The translations under genes were made by a program, and so were the position numbers. The notes below the pieces were generated by a model that was not told where the DNA came from, made no database searches, and saw only the letters and a list, made by a program, of their open reading frames with translations. From positions 2,356,001-2,420,000 of the forward strand of contig NZ_CP033325.1 in assembly GCF_003710105.1 (NCBI RefSeq): 64,000 bases of DNA. Reading direction: 5' to 3'. Below are positions 29,293 to 37,402 of this stretch, piece after piece. How positions within the stretch are numbered: the stretch's first letter is position 1; each line of letters begins with the position of its first letter. The stretch is from Georgenia faecalis. GTDB lineage: Bacteria; Actinomycetota; Actinomycetes; Actinomycetales; Actinomycetaceae.

Positions 29293-29327
29293 CGGTGGCC
29301 CCGGCCCGCGAGGGGCCGGGGCCACCG
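29293..29327 (-). terminator. Hairpin after tsf
   Basis: A 15-bp perfect stem (arms 29293-29307 and 29313-29327) with a 5-base loop, beginning eight bases after the tsf stop. It is a GC-rich terminator without a T-run. It separates rpsB-tsf from pyrH-frr. Confidence 0.75.
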
Positions 29328-29334
29328 GTGTCGA

Positions 29335-30180
29335 TCAGGCTCCGACGCGGAACCGGGCGAAGCCGGTCACCGTGCCGCCGGCGCCCTCGACGACCTTGCC
29401 GACGGTCGTCTTCGGGTCCCGGGCGAACGCCTGGTCGAGCAGGACGTTCTCCTTGAAGAAGCCGTTCATCCGGCCCTCGACGATCTTCGGGAGGGCGGCG
29501 TCGGGCTTGCCCTCGTTGCGGGCCGTCTCCTCGGCGATCCGACGCTCGTTCTCGACCGTCTCGGCCGGGACGTCGTCGCGGGTGAGGAAGGTCGGGGAGT
29601 ACGCCGCGATGTGCATCGCGACGTCCCGGCCGACCTCGGCGCCCGCGGCGTCGGTGGCGACGAGCACGCCGACCTGCGGGGGCAGGTCCTTGGCCGTGCG
29701 GTGGAGGTAGCTGGCCACCTTCTCGCCCGAGACGCGCACCACGCGGCGCACGACGAGCTTCTCGCCGAGCGTGGCGGCCGTCTCGGCCACCAGGTCGGCG
29801 ACGGTGCCACCGTCGGTCGGCGCGGCGAGGAGCGACTCGACGTCGGCGGCCTCGGACGCCACGGCGGCCGCGAGGACGCGGTCTGCGAGGGTGGTGAACG
29901 TGGCGTTCTTCGCGACGAAGTCCGTCTCGCAGTTGATCTCGACGAGGACGCCGGTCTCACCGGAGCCGTCGGACGAGGGGGCGACCTCGATGGCGACGAG
30001 GCCGTCGGAGGCGGCGCGGTCCTCGCGCTTGGCCACGCCCTTGAGCCCCTTGACGCGGATGATCTCGAGCGCCTTGTCCGAGTCGCCGTCCGCGGCGTCG
30101 AGGGCCTTCTTCACGTCGAGCATGCCCGCGCCGGTCTTCTCGCGCAGGGCCTTGATGTCAGCGGCGGTGTAGTTCGCCAT
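29335..30180 (-). CDS. tsf: Elongation factor Ts
   Basis: Nucleotide exchange factor for EF-Tu. The 281 residues include the UBA-like N terminus ADIKALREKTGAGMLDVKKAL, the core motif VLVEINCETDFVAKN near residue 78, and the C-terminal KENVLLDQAFARDPKTTV. The ATG is preceded by GGAG eleven bases upstream, 19 bases after the rpsB stop. Open frame upstream of 30180 is a shadow of rpsB. Confidence 0.97.
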   Translation of the reverse strand: MANYTAADIKALREKTGAGMLDVKKALDAADGDSDKALEIIRVKGLKGVAKREDRAASDGLVAIEVAPSSDGSGETGVLVEINCETDFVAKNATFTTLADRVLAAAVASEAADVESLLAAPTDGGTVADLVAETAATLGEKLVVRRVVRVSGEKVASYLHRTAKDLPPQVGVLVATDAAGAEVGRDVAMHIAAYSPTFLTRDDVPAETVENERRIAEETARNEGKPDAALPKIVEGRMNGFFKENVLLDQAFARDPKTTVGKVVEGAGGTVTGFARFRVGA

Positions 30181-30199
30181 GTGTGTCTCCAGCTCCTTC

Positions 30200-31243
30200 T
30201 CAGGCCTGCTCGGACGTCGTGTCCGGCGCCGGGGTGGACTCCGACGCCGCGGCGGCGGCGTCCTGGGCGGCGACGGAGTTGTCGGCGACCTGGGTGGTGT
30301 CGGCGCTGTCGGCGCCGGCAACCGGGGCGGGAGCCTCGGTGGCCTCGGTGGCCTCGGCTGCGGCGACGACGTCCTCGGCGGAGTTGGTCGCGCCGGCGAC
30401 GTGCTGGGCCGCCTCGACGTCGGCCGCGGGGGCCTCGGCCTGGACGACGGAGGCCTGGGTGCTCTGGTCGGCCTCGTGGGCGGCGAGGAGCTCGCGCTCC
30501 CACTCCGCCAGCGGCTCGGCCGCGGGGGCCGCGGCGTCGCCGGAACCACCGGAGTGGCGGATGACGAGGCCCTCGGCGGCGGCGTCGGCGATGACCCGCG
30601 TGAGCAGGCCGACGGCGCGGATGGCGTCGTCGTTGCCGGGGATGCCGTAGTCGACGAGGTCCGGGTCGCAGTTGGTGTCGAGGATCGCGACGACGGGGAT
30701 GTTGAGCTTGCGCGCCTCGGCGACGGCGAGGTGCTCCTTGTTCGTGTCGACGATCCACACGGCCGAGGGGACCTTGGCCATGTCGCGGATACCGCCGAGG
30801 GTGCGCTCGAGCTTGTCCTTCTCGCGGCGCATCATGAGCAGCTCCTTCTTCGTCCGGCCGCTCGCGGCGACGTCGTCGAAGTCGATCTGCTCGAGCTCCT
30901 TGAGGCGCTGGAGGCGCTTGTTCACGGTGCCGAAGTTGGTGAGCATGCCACCGAGCCAGCGCTGGTTGACGTAGGGCATGCCCACGCGCGCGGCCTGCTC
31001 GGCGACGGCCTCCTGAGCCTGCTTCTTCGTGCCGATGAAGAGGATGGTCCCGCCGTGGGCCACGGTCTCCTTGACGAAGGAGTACGCGTTGTCGATGTCG
31101 GCGAGCGACTTCTGGAGGTCGATGATGTAGATCCCGTTGCGCTCCGTGAAGATGAAGCGCTTCATCTTCGGGTTCCAACGGCGGGTCTGGTGCCCGAAAT
31201 GCACGCCGCTCTCGAGGAGCTGGCGCATGGTGACGACGGCCAT
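30200..31243 (-). CDS. rpsB: 30S ribosomal protein S2 with long acidic tail
   Basis: Small-subunit protein at the back of the 30S head-body junction. Typical motifs are [44 protein letters not shown] and [21 protein letters not shown]. Bacterial S2 is about 240-260 residues; this one has 347. The extra C terminus from about residue 255 is Ala/Glu/Asp/Thr-rich and looks disordered, a feature of many high-GC actinobacteria. The 428-base region upstream (31244-31671) holds no gene and should carry its promoter and leader. Confidence 0.97.
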   Translation of the reverse strand: MAVVTMRQLLESGVHFGHQTRRWNPKMKRFIFTERNGIYIIDLQKSLADIDNAYSFVKETVAHGGTILFIGTKKQAQEAVAEQAARVGMPYVNQRWLGGMLTNFGTVNKRLQRLKELEQIDFDDVAASGRTKKELLMMRREKDKLERTLGGIRDMAKVPSAVWIVDTNKEHLAVAEARKLNIPVVAILDTNCDPDLVDYGIPGNDDAIRAVGLLTRVIADAAAEGLVIRHSGGSGDAAAPAAEPLAEWERELLAAHEADQSTQASVVQAEAPAADVEAAQHVAGATNSAEDVVAAAEATEATEAPAPVAGADSADTTQVADNSVAAQDAAAAASESTPAPDTTSEQA

Positions 31244-31468
31244 GGCACGTCCTTCCCACGCAGGTGTGTTCACCCACGCGTCAGGCGGGGCGGCGCTCGG
31301 CCTGGGGCCGGACCGCTCCGCGGTGTCGGGTTCGTTGCGGTCGGTTTCCCGCCGCTCCTGGCGCCCACGACCCGCCTGCGCCCGCCCGGAGGCGGGACCG
31401 CTGCCGGCGTGCCTCGCCGCGCTGGGCCGACCGGGTCGGCTGCGTGACGAAATGTGGGCGCGCGTTGT

Positions 31469-31486
31469 CAACCGGAGGACCGGTTG
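31469..31486. repeat. Hairpin in the rpsB upstream region
   Basis: CAACCG and CGGTTG form a 6-bp stem around GAGGAC. A TTGACA-like -35 element on the minus strand overlaps it (31471-31466), but I see no matching -10. The rest of 31244-31671 shows only GC-rich sequence and the inverted repeat copy at 31558-31576. Confidence 0.35.
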
Positions 31487-31557
31487 CAGGGGGAATGGTA
31501 CCCGATCGGGGCGATCCGCTTCCGCGCGCCCGGGCGCCCCTGCCCCGCTCCCTCCCC

Positions 31558-31576
31558 CGTGATCATGCAGAAACGC
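31558..31576 (-). repeat. Inverted solitary copy of the dprA-xerC repeat core
   Basis: On the minus strand this reads GCGTTTCTGCATGATCACG, matching 18 of 19 positions of the core in the 46-bp repeats at 33365-33490. It is followed by a similar GGGAGGGAGCGG segment. It lies between the rpsB promoter region and the M23 gene. Confidence 0.75.
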
Positions 31577-31671
31577 TGACTCGGCCTGCACAGCCGCGTG
31601 GACGAGCGCGCCATCCACCGCCGTCGCCGACGGCGTCCCGCGGGTCGGCAGGCAGCGAGGACGCTGACGCC

Positions 31672-32286
31672 ATGGTCACCACCACCGGCCCCACCGCCGC
31701 CACCGTCGCCGGGCTGGCGCTCGCCGCGCTGGCCTGGCTGGCCGGACCGCTGGCGCCGGGTGCGGCACCGGAGCCCCGCTCGGCGGCCGTCCTGGCCGAC
31801 CCGGCGCGGGCGCCGTCGGCCCCACCGGCGCCGCTCGCCGCCGGCCCACCGTCGGGCCTCTCGGCGCCGGTGGAGGTGGCGTACCAGTGGCCCACCGGGG
31901 CGGAGGTGCCCGTCGCCCGTCCCTTCGACCGGCCGGCCCAGCCGTGGGCCAGCGGGCACCGCGGCGTCGACCTCACGCTCGGGGAGGGGGCACCCGTGCA
32001 CGCGGCCGGCGACGGCGTGGTGGCGTTCGCGGGCGTCGTCGTCGACCGGCCGGTCGTCTCCGTCCAGCACGCCGACGGCATCCGCACCACCTACGAGCCC
32101 GTCGCCGCCGCCGTCGCCGCAGGCACGAGCGTGCGTGCCGGCCAGGTGATCGGCACGCTCGCGCTCCCCCACCACTGCGGCGACCGCGCGTGCCTGCACT
32201 GGGGCGCCCGCCGGGGCGCGGACGACTACGTCGACCCGCTGAGCCTGCTGCAGCGTGAGGTGGTCATCCGGCTCCTGCCGGGCTGA
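31672..32286 (+). CDS. Secreted M23 (LytM-type) peptidase-like protein
   Basis: A 204-residue exported protein with a hydrophobic signal segment (residues about 10-35, Ala-rich), a Pro/Ala linker, and a LytM fold. The first zinc motif is seen as GHRGVDLT (HxxxD) near residue 100. The second, normally HxH, is CLHWG near residue 180, so the first His of the pair is Cys. Homologues next to rpsB in mycobacteria and Streptomyces have, as I recall, the same CLHWG form. It may act on cell-wall cross-links or as an amidase activator. Its TGA abuts the xerC stop codon. Confidence 0.85.
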   Translation: MVTTTGPTAATVAGLALAALAWLAGPLAPGAAPEPRSAAVLADPARAPSAPPAPLAAGPPSGLSAPVEVAYQWPTGAEVPVARPFDRPAQPWASGHRGVDLTLGEGAPVHAAGDGVVAFAGVVVDRPVVSVQHADGIRTTYEPVAAAVAAGTSVRAGQVIGTLALPHHCGDRACLHWGARRGADDYVDPLSLLQREVVIRLLPG

Positions 32287-33339
32287 TCAGGCCCGGGGGT
32301 GGGCCTGGGCGTACGCCGCCCGCAGCCGCTCGGCCGAGACGTGGGTGTAGCGCTGGGTCGTCGCCAGCGACGTGTGCCCGAGGACCTCCTGGACGGTGCG
32401 CAGGTCGGAGCCGCCGTCGAGGAGGTGGGTCGCGGCGGAGTGGCGCAGGCCGTGGGGGGCGAGGTCGTGGACGCCCGCGAGCGCCGTGAGGGCGTGGACC
32501 CGTTCGCGCACCGCGCGGACGCCGAGGCGGCCGCCGCGGGCGCCGAGGAACAGCGCCGGAGGCGAGGTGTCGGTCGCCAGGGCCGGTCGTCCGCGGTCCA
32601 GCCAGGCGTCGAGGGCCCGAGCGGCCGGGACCCCGAAGGGGACGACCCGCTCCTTTGCGCCCTTGCCGAGCACCCGCAGGGTCCGCTCGCGACGGTCGAC
32701 GTCGGCAACGTCCGCGCCGACGAGCTCGCTCACCCGCACCCCGGCGGCGTAGAGCAGCTCGAGGGCGGCCCAGTCGCGCAGGTGGGCCGGGTCACCGTCC
32801 TCGGCGAGCTCGCCCGCGGTGGCCAGCAGGTCCGCGGCCTCCCCGACGGCGAGGATCGTCGGCACCCGGGAGTCCGGGCGCGGGCTGAGCAGCCGGAGGC
32901 CGACGTCGGCGCCCAGGTGGCCCCGCCGGTGCGCCCACGTGGTGAAGGTCCGGGCGGCCGCGGCGCGGCGGGCCAGTGTGGAGCGGGAACGGCCGGCGGC
33001 GGCCTGACCGGCCAGCCACGAGCGCAGGGCGGTGAGGTCGAGGAGGACGAGGTCGACCTGCGCACGGTCCGGCTCGGGGGTGTCCGCGGGCGGCGATCCG
33101 TCGGCGCCCGCCTCGTCTTCCGCACCGGCGACGTCGTCGGGCACCAGGGTGCCGAGCAGGTTGGCGACGTCGGCGAGGTAGGCGCGCACCGTGTGCTCCG
33201 ACAGTCCTCGCTGGACGGCGAGGAAGCGTCGGAACTCGTCGAGCAGCGCGTCGCGGTCCACGGGCTCACCGTGACCCGCCAAGGGCCGCGGGGCAACGGG
33301 GCGCGCCGCACTCGGGCCGCGCTTCTGTGGGGTCGTCAC
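32287..33339 (-). CDS. xerC: Tyrosine recombinase XerC
   Basis: With XerD it resolves chromosome dimers at dif. The 350 residues have an N-terminal SAM-like domain with the family start FLAVQRGLSEHTVRAYLADV. The catalytic residues are Arg near 201 (AAGVRVSEL), Lys in GKGAKER, HxxR in HGLRHSAATHLL near 296, His in LGHTSLATTQ near 319 and Tyr 328 in RYTHV. An acidic insertion of about 30 residues (about 68-98) lengthens the N-terminal domain. It follows dprA, as is common in actinobacteria. Confidence 0.93.
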   Translation of the reverse strand: MTTPQKRGPSAARPVAPRPLAGHGEPVDRDALLDEFRRFLAVQRGLSEHTVRAYLADVANLLGTLVPDDVAGAEDEAGADGSPPADTPEPDRAQVDLVLLDLTALRSWLAGQAAAGRSRSTLARRAAAARTFTTWAHRRGHLGADVGLRLLSPRPDSRVPTILAVGEAADLLATAGELAEDGDPAHLRDWAALELLYAAGVRVSELVGADVADVDRRERTLRVLGKGAKERVVPFGVPAARALDAWLDRGRPALATDTSPPALFLGARGGRLGVRAVRERVHALTALAGVHDLAPHGLRHSAATHLLDGGSDLRTVQEVLGHTSLATTQRYTHVSAERLRAAYAQAHPRA

Positions 33340-33364
33340 GCGGCGACGCCCATGGGGGCCGTCC

Positions 33365-33490
33365 GCGCTTCTGCATGATCACGAAAGGGTGGGAGTGCGG
33401 TGACGCTCCCGCGTTCCTGCACGATCGCGAACGGGTGGGAGCGCGGTGACGCTCCCGCGCTTCTGCACGATCACGAGAGGGTGGGGTGAC
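33365..33490. repeat. 46-bp tandem repeat with hairpins between dprA and xerC
   Basis: About 2.7 copies at exactly 46-base spacing, starting at 33365, 33411 and 33457. Each begins GCG(C/T)TYCTGCAYGATC. The first two contain an inverted repeat, GGGAG(T/C)G ... CGCTCCC, with a 6-base loop (33391-33410 and 33437-33456). The third, partial copy overlaps the dprA stop codon. On either strand the hairpins could terminate or stabilise RNA. Confidence 0.85.
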
Positions 33491-34667
33491 GCGGGGCCGG
33501 GCGCGAACGGCGCCACGCTCCGCCGTTGCGCTCCACCCTCCCGGCCAGCTCCAGTCGGCCCAGCGCCGAGCGCACCTCCCCCGGGCTGAGCCCGCTCGCC
33601 CGGACGACGTTGGGCGCCGGTGCGGCGCCGCGGGCCGGGAGCGCGTCGAGGACCCGCGCGCACACCGGGTCGAGGCCGTCGAGGAGCCCGCGAGCCACCT
33701 CGGGCTCGGGCGCGAGGGCCGCGCCGATCGGTCCGACGAGCTCGAGGATCTCCGCGGCGTCGGTGACGCACACGGCGTCGGTCTCCCGCAGGAGCCGGTG
33801 GCACCCCGCGGACGCCATCGACGTCACGGGACCGGGCACGGCCCCCACCGGCCGGAGCAGCGCGGCGGCGTGGGCCGCGGTGCTCAGCGCCCCGGAACGC
33901 CAGGCCGCCTCGACGACGACGCAGGCCCGGCTCCCGGCGGCGATGAGCCGGTTCCGCTCGAGGAACCGCGAGCGCATGGGCACGCTTCCCGGCGGCACCT
34001 CCGCGACGACCGCGCCGCTCGCCAGCACCTGCTCGAGGAGCGCGGTGTTGCCCGTCGGGTAGAGCCGGTCGACGCCACCGGCGAGGATCGCCACCGTGGG
34101 GGCCTCGACCGCGAGCGCGCCTCGGTGGGCCGCGGCGTCGATGCCGTACGCGCCGCCGGAGACGACGCTCACCCCGCGCTCCCCCAGGCCCATCGCCGCC
34201 TGGACGGCCACGTGCTCGCCGTAGCTCGTGCTCGCCCGGGCGCCGACGAGGGCGACCGCCCGGGCGAGCAGGCCCAGAGAAGCAGCCCCGCGGACCCACA
34301 GGGCGACGGGGGCCCGGTGGCCGAGGTCGTCGAGGCCGCCCGGCCACTCCTCGTCCCCCCGCACCACCAGCCGCCCGCCCAGCGCGGCGAGCCGGTCGAG
34401 CTCGCGGCGGATGTCCAGGCCCTCCAGACGCGGCGCCCACCGGCCGACCGCCCGCTCGACGCCCGGACGCCCGGCCCGCCCACCGCCCACCGCCGCCTGC
34501 CCCGACCCCGCAGCGGCGTGGACCAGCCACCCCAGCGCCTCGACCGGCCCCAGGTGGGCGAGCAGCGCGCCCGCGTCGGTGTCGCCCGGCTCGGCGATGC
34601 GGCTCCACGCCGCGGCCGCCAGGCGCGCGTCCGTGACGTCGAAGGGCAGCTCAGCCATGGTGACCAC
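33471..34667 (-). CDS. dprA: DNA-processing protein A (natural transformation)
   Basis: Loads RecA on incoming single-stranded DNA. The 398 residues have an N-terminal SAM-like domain, the Rossmann-fold core (LVGARASTSYGEHVA, SGGAYGIDAAAHRGAL, GGVDRLYPTGN, RSRFLERNRLIAAGS) and a C-terminal winged-helix DML1-like domain. GTG 34667 and ATG 34658 are both possible starts, both overlapping the end of comM; the ATG is the more usual. The last codons lie inside the 46-bp repeat. It groups with comM and yraN. Confidence 0.95.
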   Translation of the reverse strand: MVTMAELPFDVTDARLAAAAWSRIAEPGDTDAGALLAHLGPVEALGWLVHAAAGSGQAAVGGGRAGRPGVERAVGRWAPRLEGLDIRRELDRLAALGGRLVVRGDEEWPGGLDDLGHRAPVALWVRGAASLGLLARAVALVGARASTSYGEHVAVQAAMGLGERGVSVVSGGAYGIDAAAHRGALAVEAPTVAILAGGVDRLYPTGNTALLEQVLASGAVVAEVPPGSVPMRSRFLERNRLIAAGSRACVVVEAAWRSGALSTAAHAAALLRPVGAVPGPVTSMASAGCHRLLRETDAVCVTDAAEILELVGPIGAALAPEPEVARGLLDGLDPVCARVLDALPARGAAPAPNVVRASGLSPGEVRSALGRLELAGRVERNGGAWRRSRPAPRHPTLS

Positions 34668-36195
34668 CCCGCGTCCGCAGGCTCAGCGCCGCGCCCACCT
34701 CGTCGGTGCCCGGGCGGTCCCGGCCGCCGAGGTCGGCCAGCGTCCAGGCCAGCCGCAGGACCCGGTCCATGCCGCGCAGGCTGAGGGACCCGGTCTCCAG
34801 CGCCCGTTCCAGGTCCGTGCGCACCGGCCGGGTGAGGCCGCCCTCGTGCCGGCGCAGCCACGTGCCCGGGACCTCGGCGTTGGTCCGCCAGGGGGTCCCC
34901 GCCAGGCGCTCCTGCTGCACCGCCCGGGCCCGCGCGACCCGCTCGGCGACGGTGGCACTCGGCTCGACCGGTCCGGCGAGGGCGAGGACGGCCCGGGTGA
35001 CGGCGTCGACCTCCACCTGGATGTCGATCCGGTCCAGCAGCGGGCCGCTGAGCCGGGCGAGGTAGCGCCGCCGCGCCATCGCCGTGCACGTGCAGGCGAG
35101 CCCCTTGCCCACCGCCTTCCCGCACGGGCACGGGTTGGCGGCGAGGACGAGCTGGAACCGGGCGGGGTAGCGGGCGGCACCGCGGGCCCGGTGGAGGACG
35201 AGCTCACCGTGCTCGAGCGGCTGGCGCAGCGTCTCGAGCACGCGCGGGGAGAACTCCGGCGCCTCGTCGAGGAAGAGGACCCCGCGGTGCGCCCGTGACG
35301 CGGCGCCGGGGCGCGGCACGCCGGACCCCCCGCCGATGACCGCCGCGGGGGTGGCGGTGTGGTGGGGGTCCTCGTACGGCGGGCGGCGCAGCAGCCCACC
35401 GGCGGCGTCGAACGTCCCCGCCACGGAGTGCACCGACGTCACCTCGACGGCCTCGGCGTCCGACAGGTCCGGCAGGAGGCCGGGCAGGCGCGCGGCGAGC
35501 ATCGTCTTGCCGGCGCCGGGCGGGCCGATGAGCAGGAGGTGGTGCCCACCGGCCGCAGCCACCTCCAGGGCGAACCGGGCCTCGTCCTGCCCCAGCACGT
35601 CCGCCAGGTCAGGGGGGCGCGCCCGGGGCGGGGACGCCGTCGGCGCGGGCGGCGCGGCGTGCCCGGCGGCCGGCCACCGCGCCTCGCCGCCGTAGCGCAG
35701 GACGACCTCCGCGAGGTGCTCGACGGCGTGCACCCGCGCCCCCGGGACGAGCTCCGCCTCGGCGGCGTTCCCCTCGGGGACGACGACGTCGGCGCGCCCG
35801 GCCGCCACCGCCGCGGCGACTGCCGGCAGCACCCCGCGGACGGGGTGCACCCGCCCGTCGAGCCCGAGCTCGCCGAGGTGCACGACCCGCCCGGCCTCGG
35901 CGGCCCCCGGCAGGCCGCCGGCGGCGAGGCAGGCGACGGCGATGGCGAGGTCGAACCCCGAGCCCGCCTTGGGCAGGGATGCCGGTGAGAGGTTGATGGT
36001 GCGCCGTCGGGCCGGCCAGGCGATGGAGCACGAGGCGACGGCGGCCCGCACCCGCTCGCGCGCCTCGGACAGCGACGCGTCGGGCAGGCCGACGAGGGTG
36101 AAGGCCGGCAGCCCGTCGGCGGCGTGCGCCTCCACCTCGACGAGGTGGCCCGTCAGGCCCACGAGGGCGACGGACCACGTCCGCCCGAGCCCCAT
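34651..36195 (-). CDS. comM: ComM/YifB-family AAA+ ATPase
   Basis: A Mg-chelatase-like AAA+ protein. ComM is a helicase that drives branch migration during natural transformation. From ATG 36195 it has 514 residues. An N-terminal Lon-substrate-like domain is present (GLPDASLSEARERVRAAV, TINLSPASLPKAGSGFDLAIA). The AAA+ core has Walker A GPPGAGKT near residue 220 and Walker B VLFLDEAPEF. A CPCG...C cysteine cluster follows (ANPCPCGKAVGKGLACTC). The C terminus has the ComM-specific RGMDRVLRLAWTLADL. It overlaps yraN by one base (TGATG). Confidence 0.95.
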   Translation of the reverse strand: MGLGRTWSVALVGLTGHLVEVEAHAADGLPAFTLVGLPDASLSEARERVRAAVASCSIAWPARRRTINLSPASLPKAGSGFDLAIAVACLAAGGLPGAAEAGRVVHLGELGLDGRVHPVRGVLPAVAAAVAAGRADVVVPEGNAAEAELVPGARVHAVEHLAEVVLRYGGEARWPAAGHAAPPAPTASPPRARPPDLADVLGQDEARFALEVAAAGGHHLLLIGPPGAGKTMLAARLPGLLPDLSDAEAVEVTSVHSVAGTFDAAGGLLRRPPYEDPHHTATPAAVIGGGSGVPRPGAASRAHRGVLFLDEAPEFSPRVLETLRQPLEHGELVLHRARGAARYPARFQLVLAANPCPCGKAVGKGLACTCTAMARRRYLARLSGPLLDRIDIQVEVDAVTRAVLALAGPVEPSATVAERVARARAVQQERLAGTPWRTNAEVPGTWLRRHEGGLTRPVRTDLERALETGSLSLRGMDRVLRLAWTLADLGGRDRPGTDEVGAALSLRTRGGHHG

Positions 36196-36557
36196 CAGGC
36201 CACCGCCCGCAGGTGTTCCACGCGCGCCGGCCCCGACGGCTGCGGCCAGACGGCGACGACGTCGATGCGCACGCCCGAGGCGTGGACGTCGTGGAGCACG
36301 AGCCACCGGGCAGCCAGCCGGCGCAGCCGCGCGAGCTTCGCCCCGACGACGGCTTCCGCGGGGTGCCCGAAGGCCGTGCCGGTGCGGGTCTTCACCTCGA
36401 CGAAGACGATCTCGTCGGCCTCCGGGTCGCGGGCGACGATGTCGAGCTCCCCGGCGTCGCACCGCCAGTTTCGGTCGAGCACCTCGAACCCCGCCGCCTT
36501 CAGGCGCTGGACCGCGACCCGCTCCCCGTACGCCCCGACGGCGTCCTTGGCTCCCAT
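36195..36557 (-). CDS. UPF0102 family endonuclease-like protein (YraN)
   Basis: A 120-residue protein with a restriction-endonuclease-like fold. Motifs are GAYGERVAVQRLKAAGFEVLDRNWRC, then the nuclease-type core GELDIVARD and VFVEVKTRTG (D-x(n)-E-x-K). The family is conserved but its biochemical role is not settled. The start is ATG 36557 with GGAGGTGG five bases upstream; an ATG 11 codons earlier lacks such a site. It is the first gene of the yraN-comM-dprA group. Confidence 0.9.
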   Translation of the reverse strand: MGAKDAVGAYGERVAVQRLKAAGFEVLDRNWRCDAGELDIVARDPEADEIVFVEVKTRTGTAFGHPAEAVVGAKLARLRRLAARWLVLHDVHASGVRIDVVAVWPQPSGPARVEHLRAVA

Positions 36558-36609
36558 GGGGACCACCTCCGCCGCCAGCCTGGCGGGCACCGGGGACGCC
36601 GCCGGCGGG

Positions 36610-36635
36610 CCGGCCGCCCGTCTGTGGGCGGCCGG
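36610..36635 (-). terminator. Second hairpin after tetR
   Basis: CCGGCCGCCC pairs with GGGCGGCCGG (10 bp) around a 6-base loop. It lies between the tetR terminator candidate and the yraN start, in the 157-base spacer 36558-36714. Confidence 0.5.
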
Positions 36636-36658
36636 TCACTCGCTCGGGGTGTGGAGGA

Positions 36659-36686
36659 GGGGGCGCGCGCCGGCAGCTGCGCCCCC
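36659..36686 (-). terminator. Hairpin after tetR
   Basis: GGGGGCGC pairs with GCGCCCCC (8 bp, 12-base loop), starting 28 bases past the tetR stop. A GGGCACGCCC direct repeat flanks it. It probably ends the SDR-tetR transcript. Confidence 0.5.
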
Positions 36687-36714
36687 GGGCACGCCCTCCC
36701 GCGGGCACGCCCCC

Positions 36715-37383
36715 TCAGCGCGGCGCGATACCTCGGAACAGGTTGTCGACGACGGCGTCGAGGAACTCGTCGGTGACCGGCTCGTCCGGCACGAGGAGGC
36801 GGTGGTAGACCGCGCCCCACAGCTGGTCGACGAGGACCTGCACGTCGACGTCGGCGCGGATCTGGCCGAGCGCCCGGGCCTGCTCGAGGCGCTCGCCCGC
36901 GAGACGGCGCCGGACCGAGGAGTACAGCGCCCGGTAGGCGGTGGCCAGGTCGACGTCCGTCTGGGACTGGCCGATGAGCTGGAGCAGGGCCCGCCCGCCG
37001 GCGGTCGCCATGACGCCGGCGAAGGCCCCGAGCTGGCGCCGCAGGTCGGCCCGGACGTCGCCGGTGTCCGCGAAGGCGAGGGTCGGCTGCACCGCGTGGA
37101 CGTAGCCGTCCAGGGCCAGCGCGCCCCGTGAGGGCCACCACTTGTACAGCGTCGTCTTGCTCACGCCGGACAGCCGCGCGACCCGCTCGAACGTGAGGTC
37201 GACGACACCCTCCCGCAGGACGAGGTCGCCGACCGTGCGCAGGACGTCGGCCCGGACCTCGTCGGCGGGGCGGCGGCCCCGGCCGCGCGGGCGGGGACCC
37301 GGCCCACCGGTCCCACGGGAACCCACGGCGCCCCCGGCCCCGTCCGGTGCGCCGGGCAGCTCGGCGTCGACGTCCGCGCTCAT
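36715..37383 (-). CDS. TetR family repressor
   Basis: A 222-residue regulator with a Gly/Arg-rich N-terminal arm and the TetR helix-turn-helix LTFERVARLSGVSKTTLYKWWPSRGAL at about residues 63-90. The C-terminal ligand domain resembles the TetR_C_11-like class (VYHRLLVPDEPVTDEFLDAVVDNLFRG). It lies 19 bases downstream of the SDR gene on the same strand. The two matching palindromes in front of the SDR gene are its likely operators, making the pair autoregulated. The inducer is unknown but may be a substrate of the oxidoreductase. Confidence 0.93.
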   Translation of the reverse strand: MSADVDAELPGAPDGAGGAVGSRGTGGPGPRPRGRGRRPADEVRADVLRTVGDLVLREGVVDLTFERVARLSGVSKTTLYKWWPSRGALALDGYVHAVQPTLAFADTGDVRADLRRQLGAFAGVMATAGGRALLQLIGQSQTDVDLATAYRALYSSVRRRLAGERLEQARALGQIRADVDVQVLVDQLWGAVYHRLLVPDEPVTDEFLDAVVDNLFRGIAPR

Positions 37384-37402
37384 CCGAGTGCCCGCCCCGC
37401 CA

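Noticed and set aside
31466-31471. TTGACA on the minus strand as an rpsB -35 box
   Set aside because: No acceptable -10 box lies 16-18 bases downstream and it overlaps a hairpin, so I did not call a promoter.
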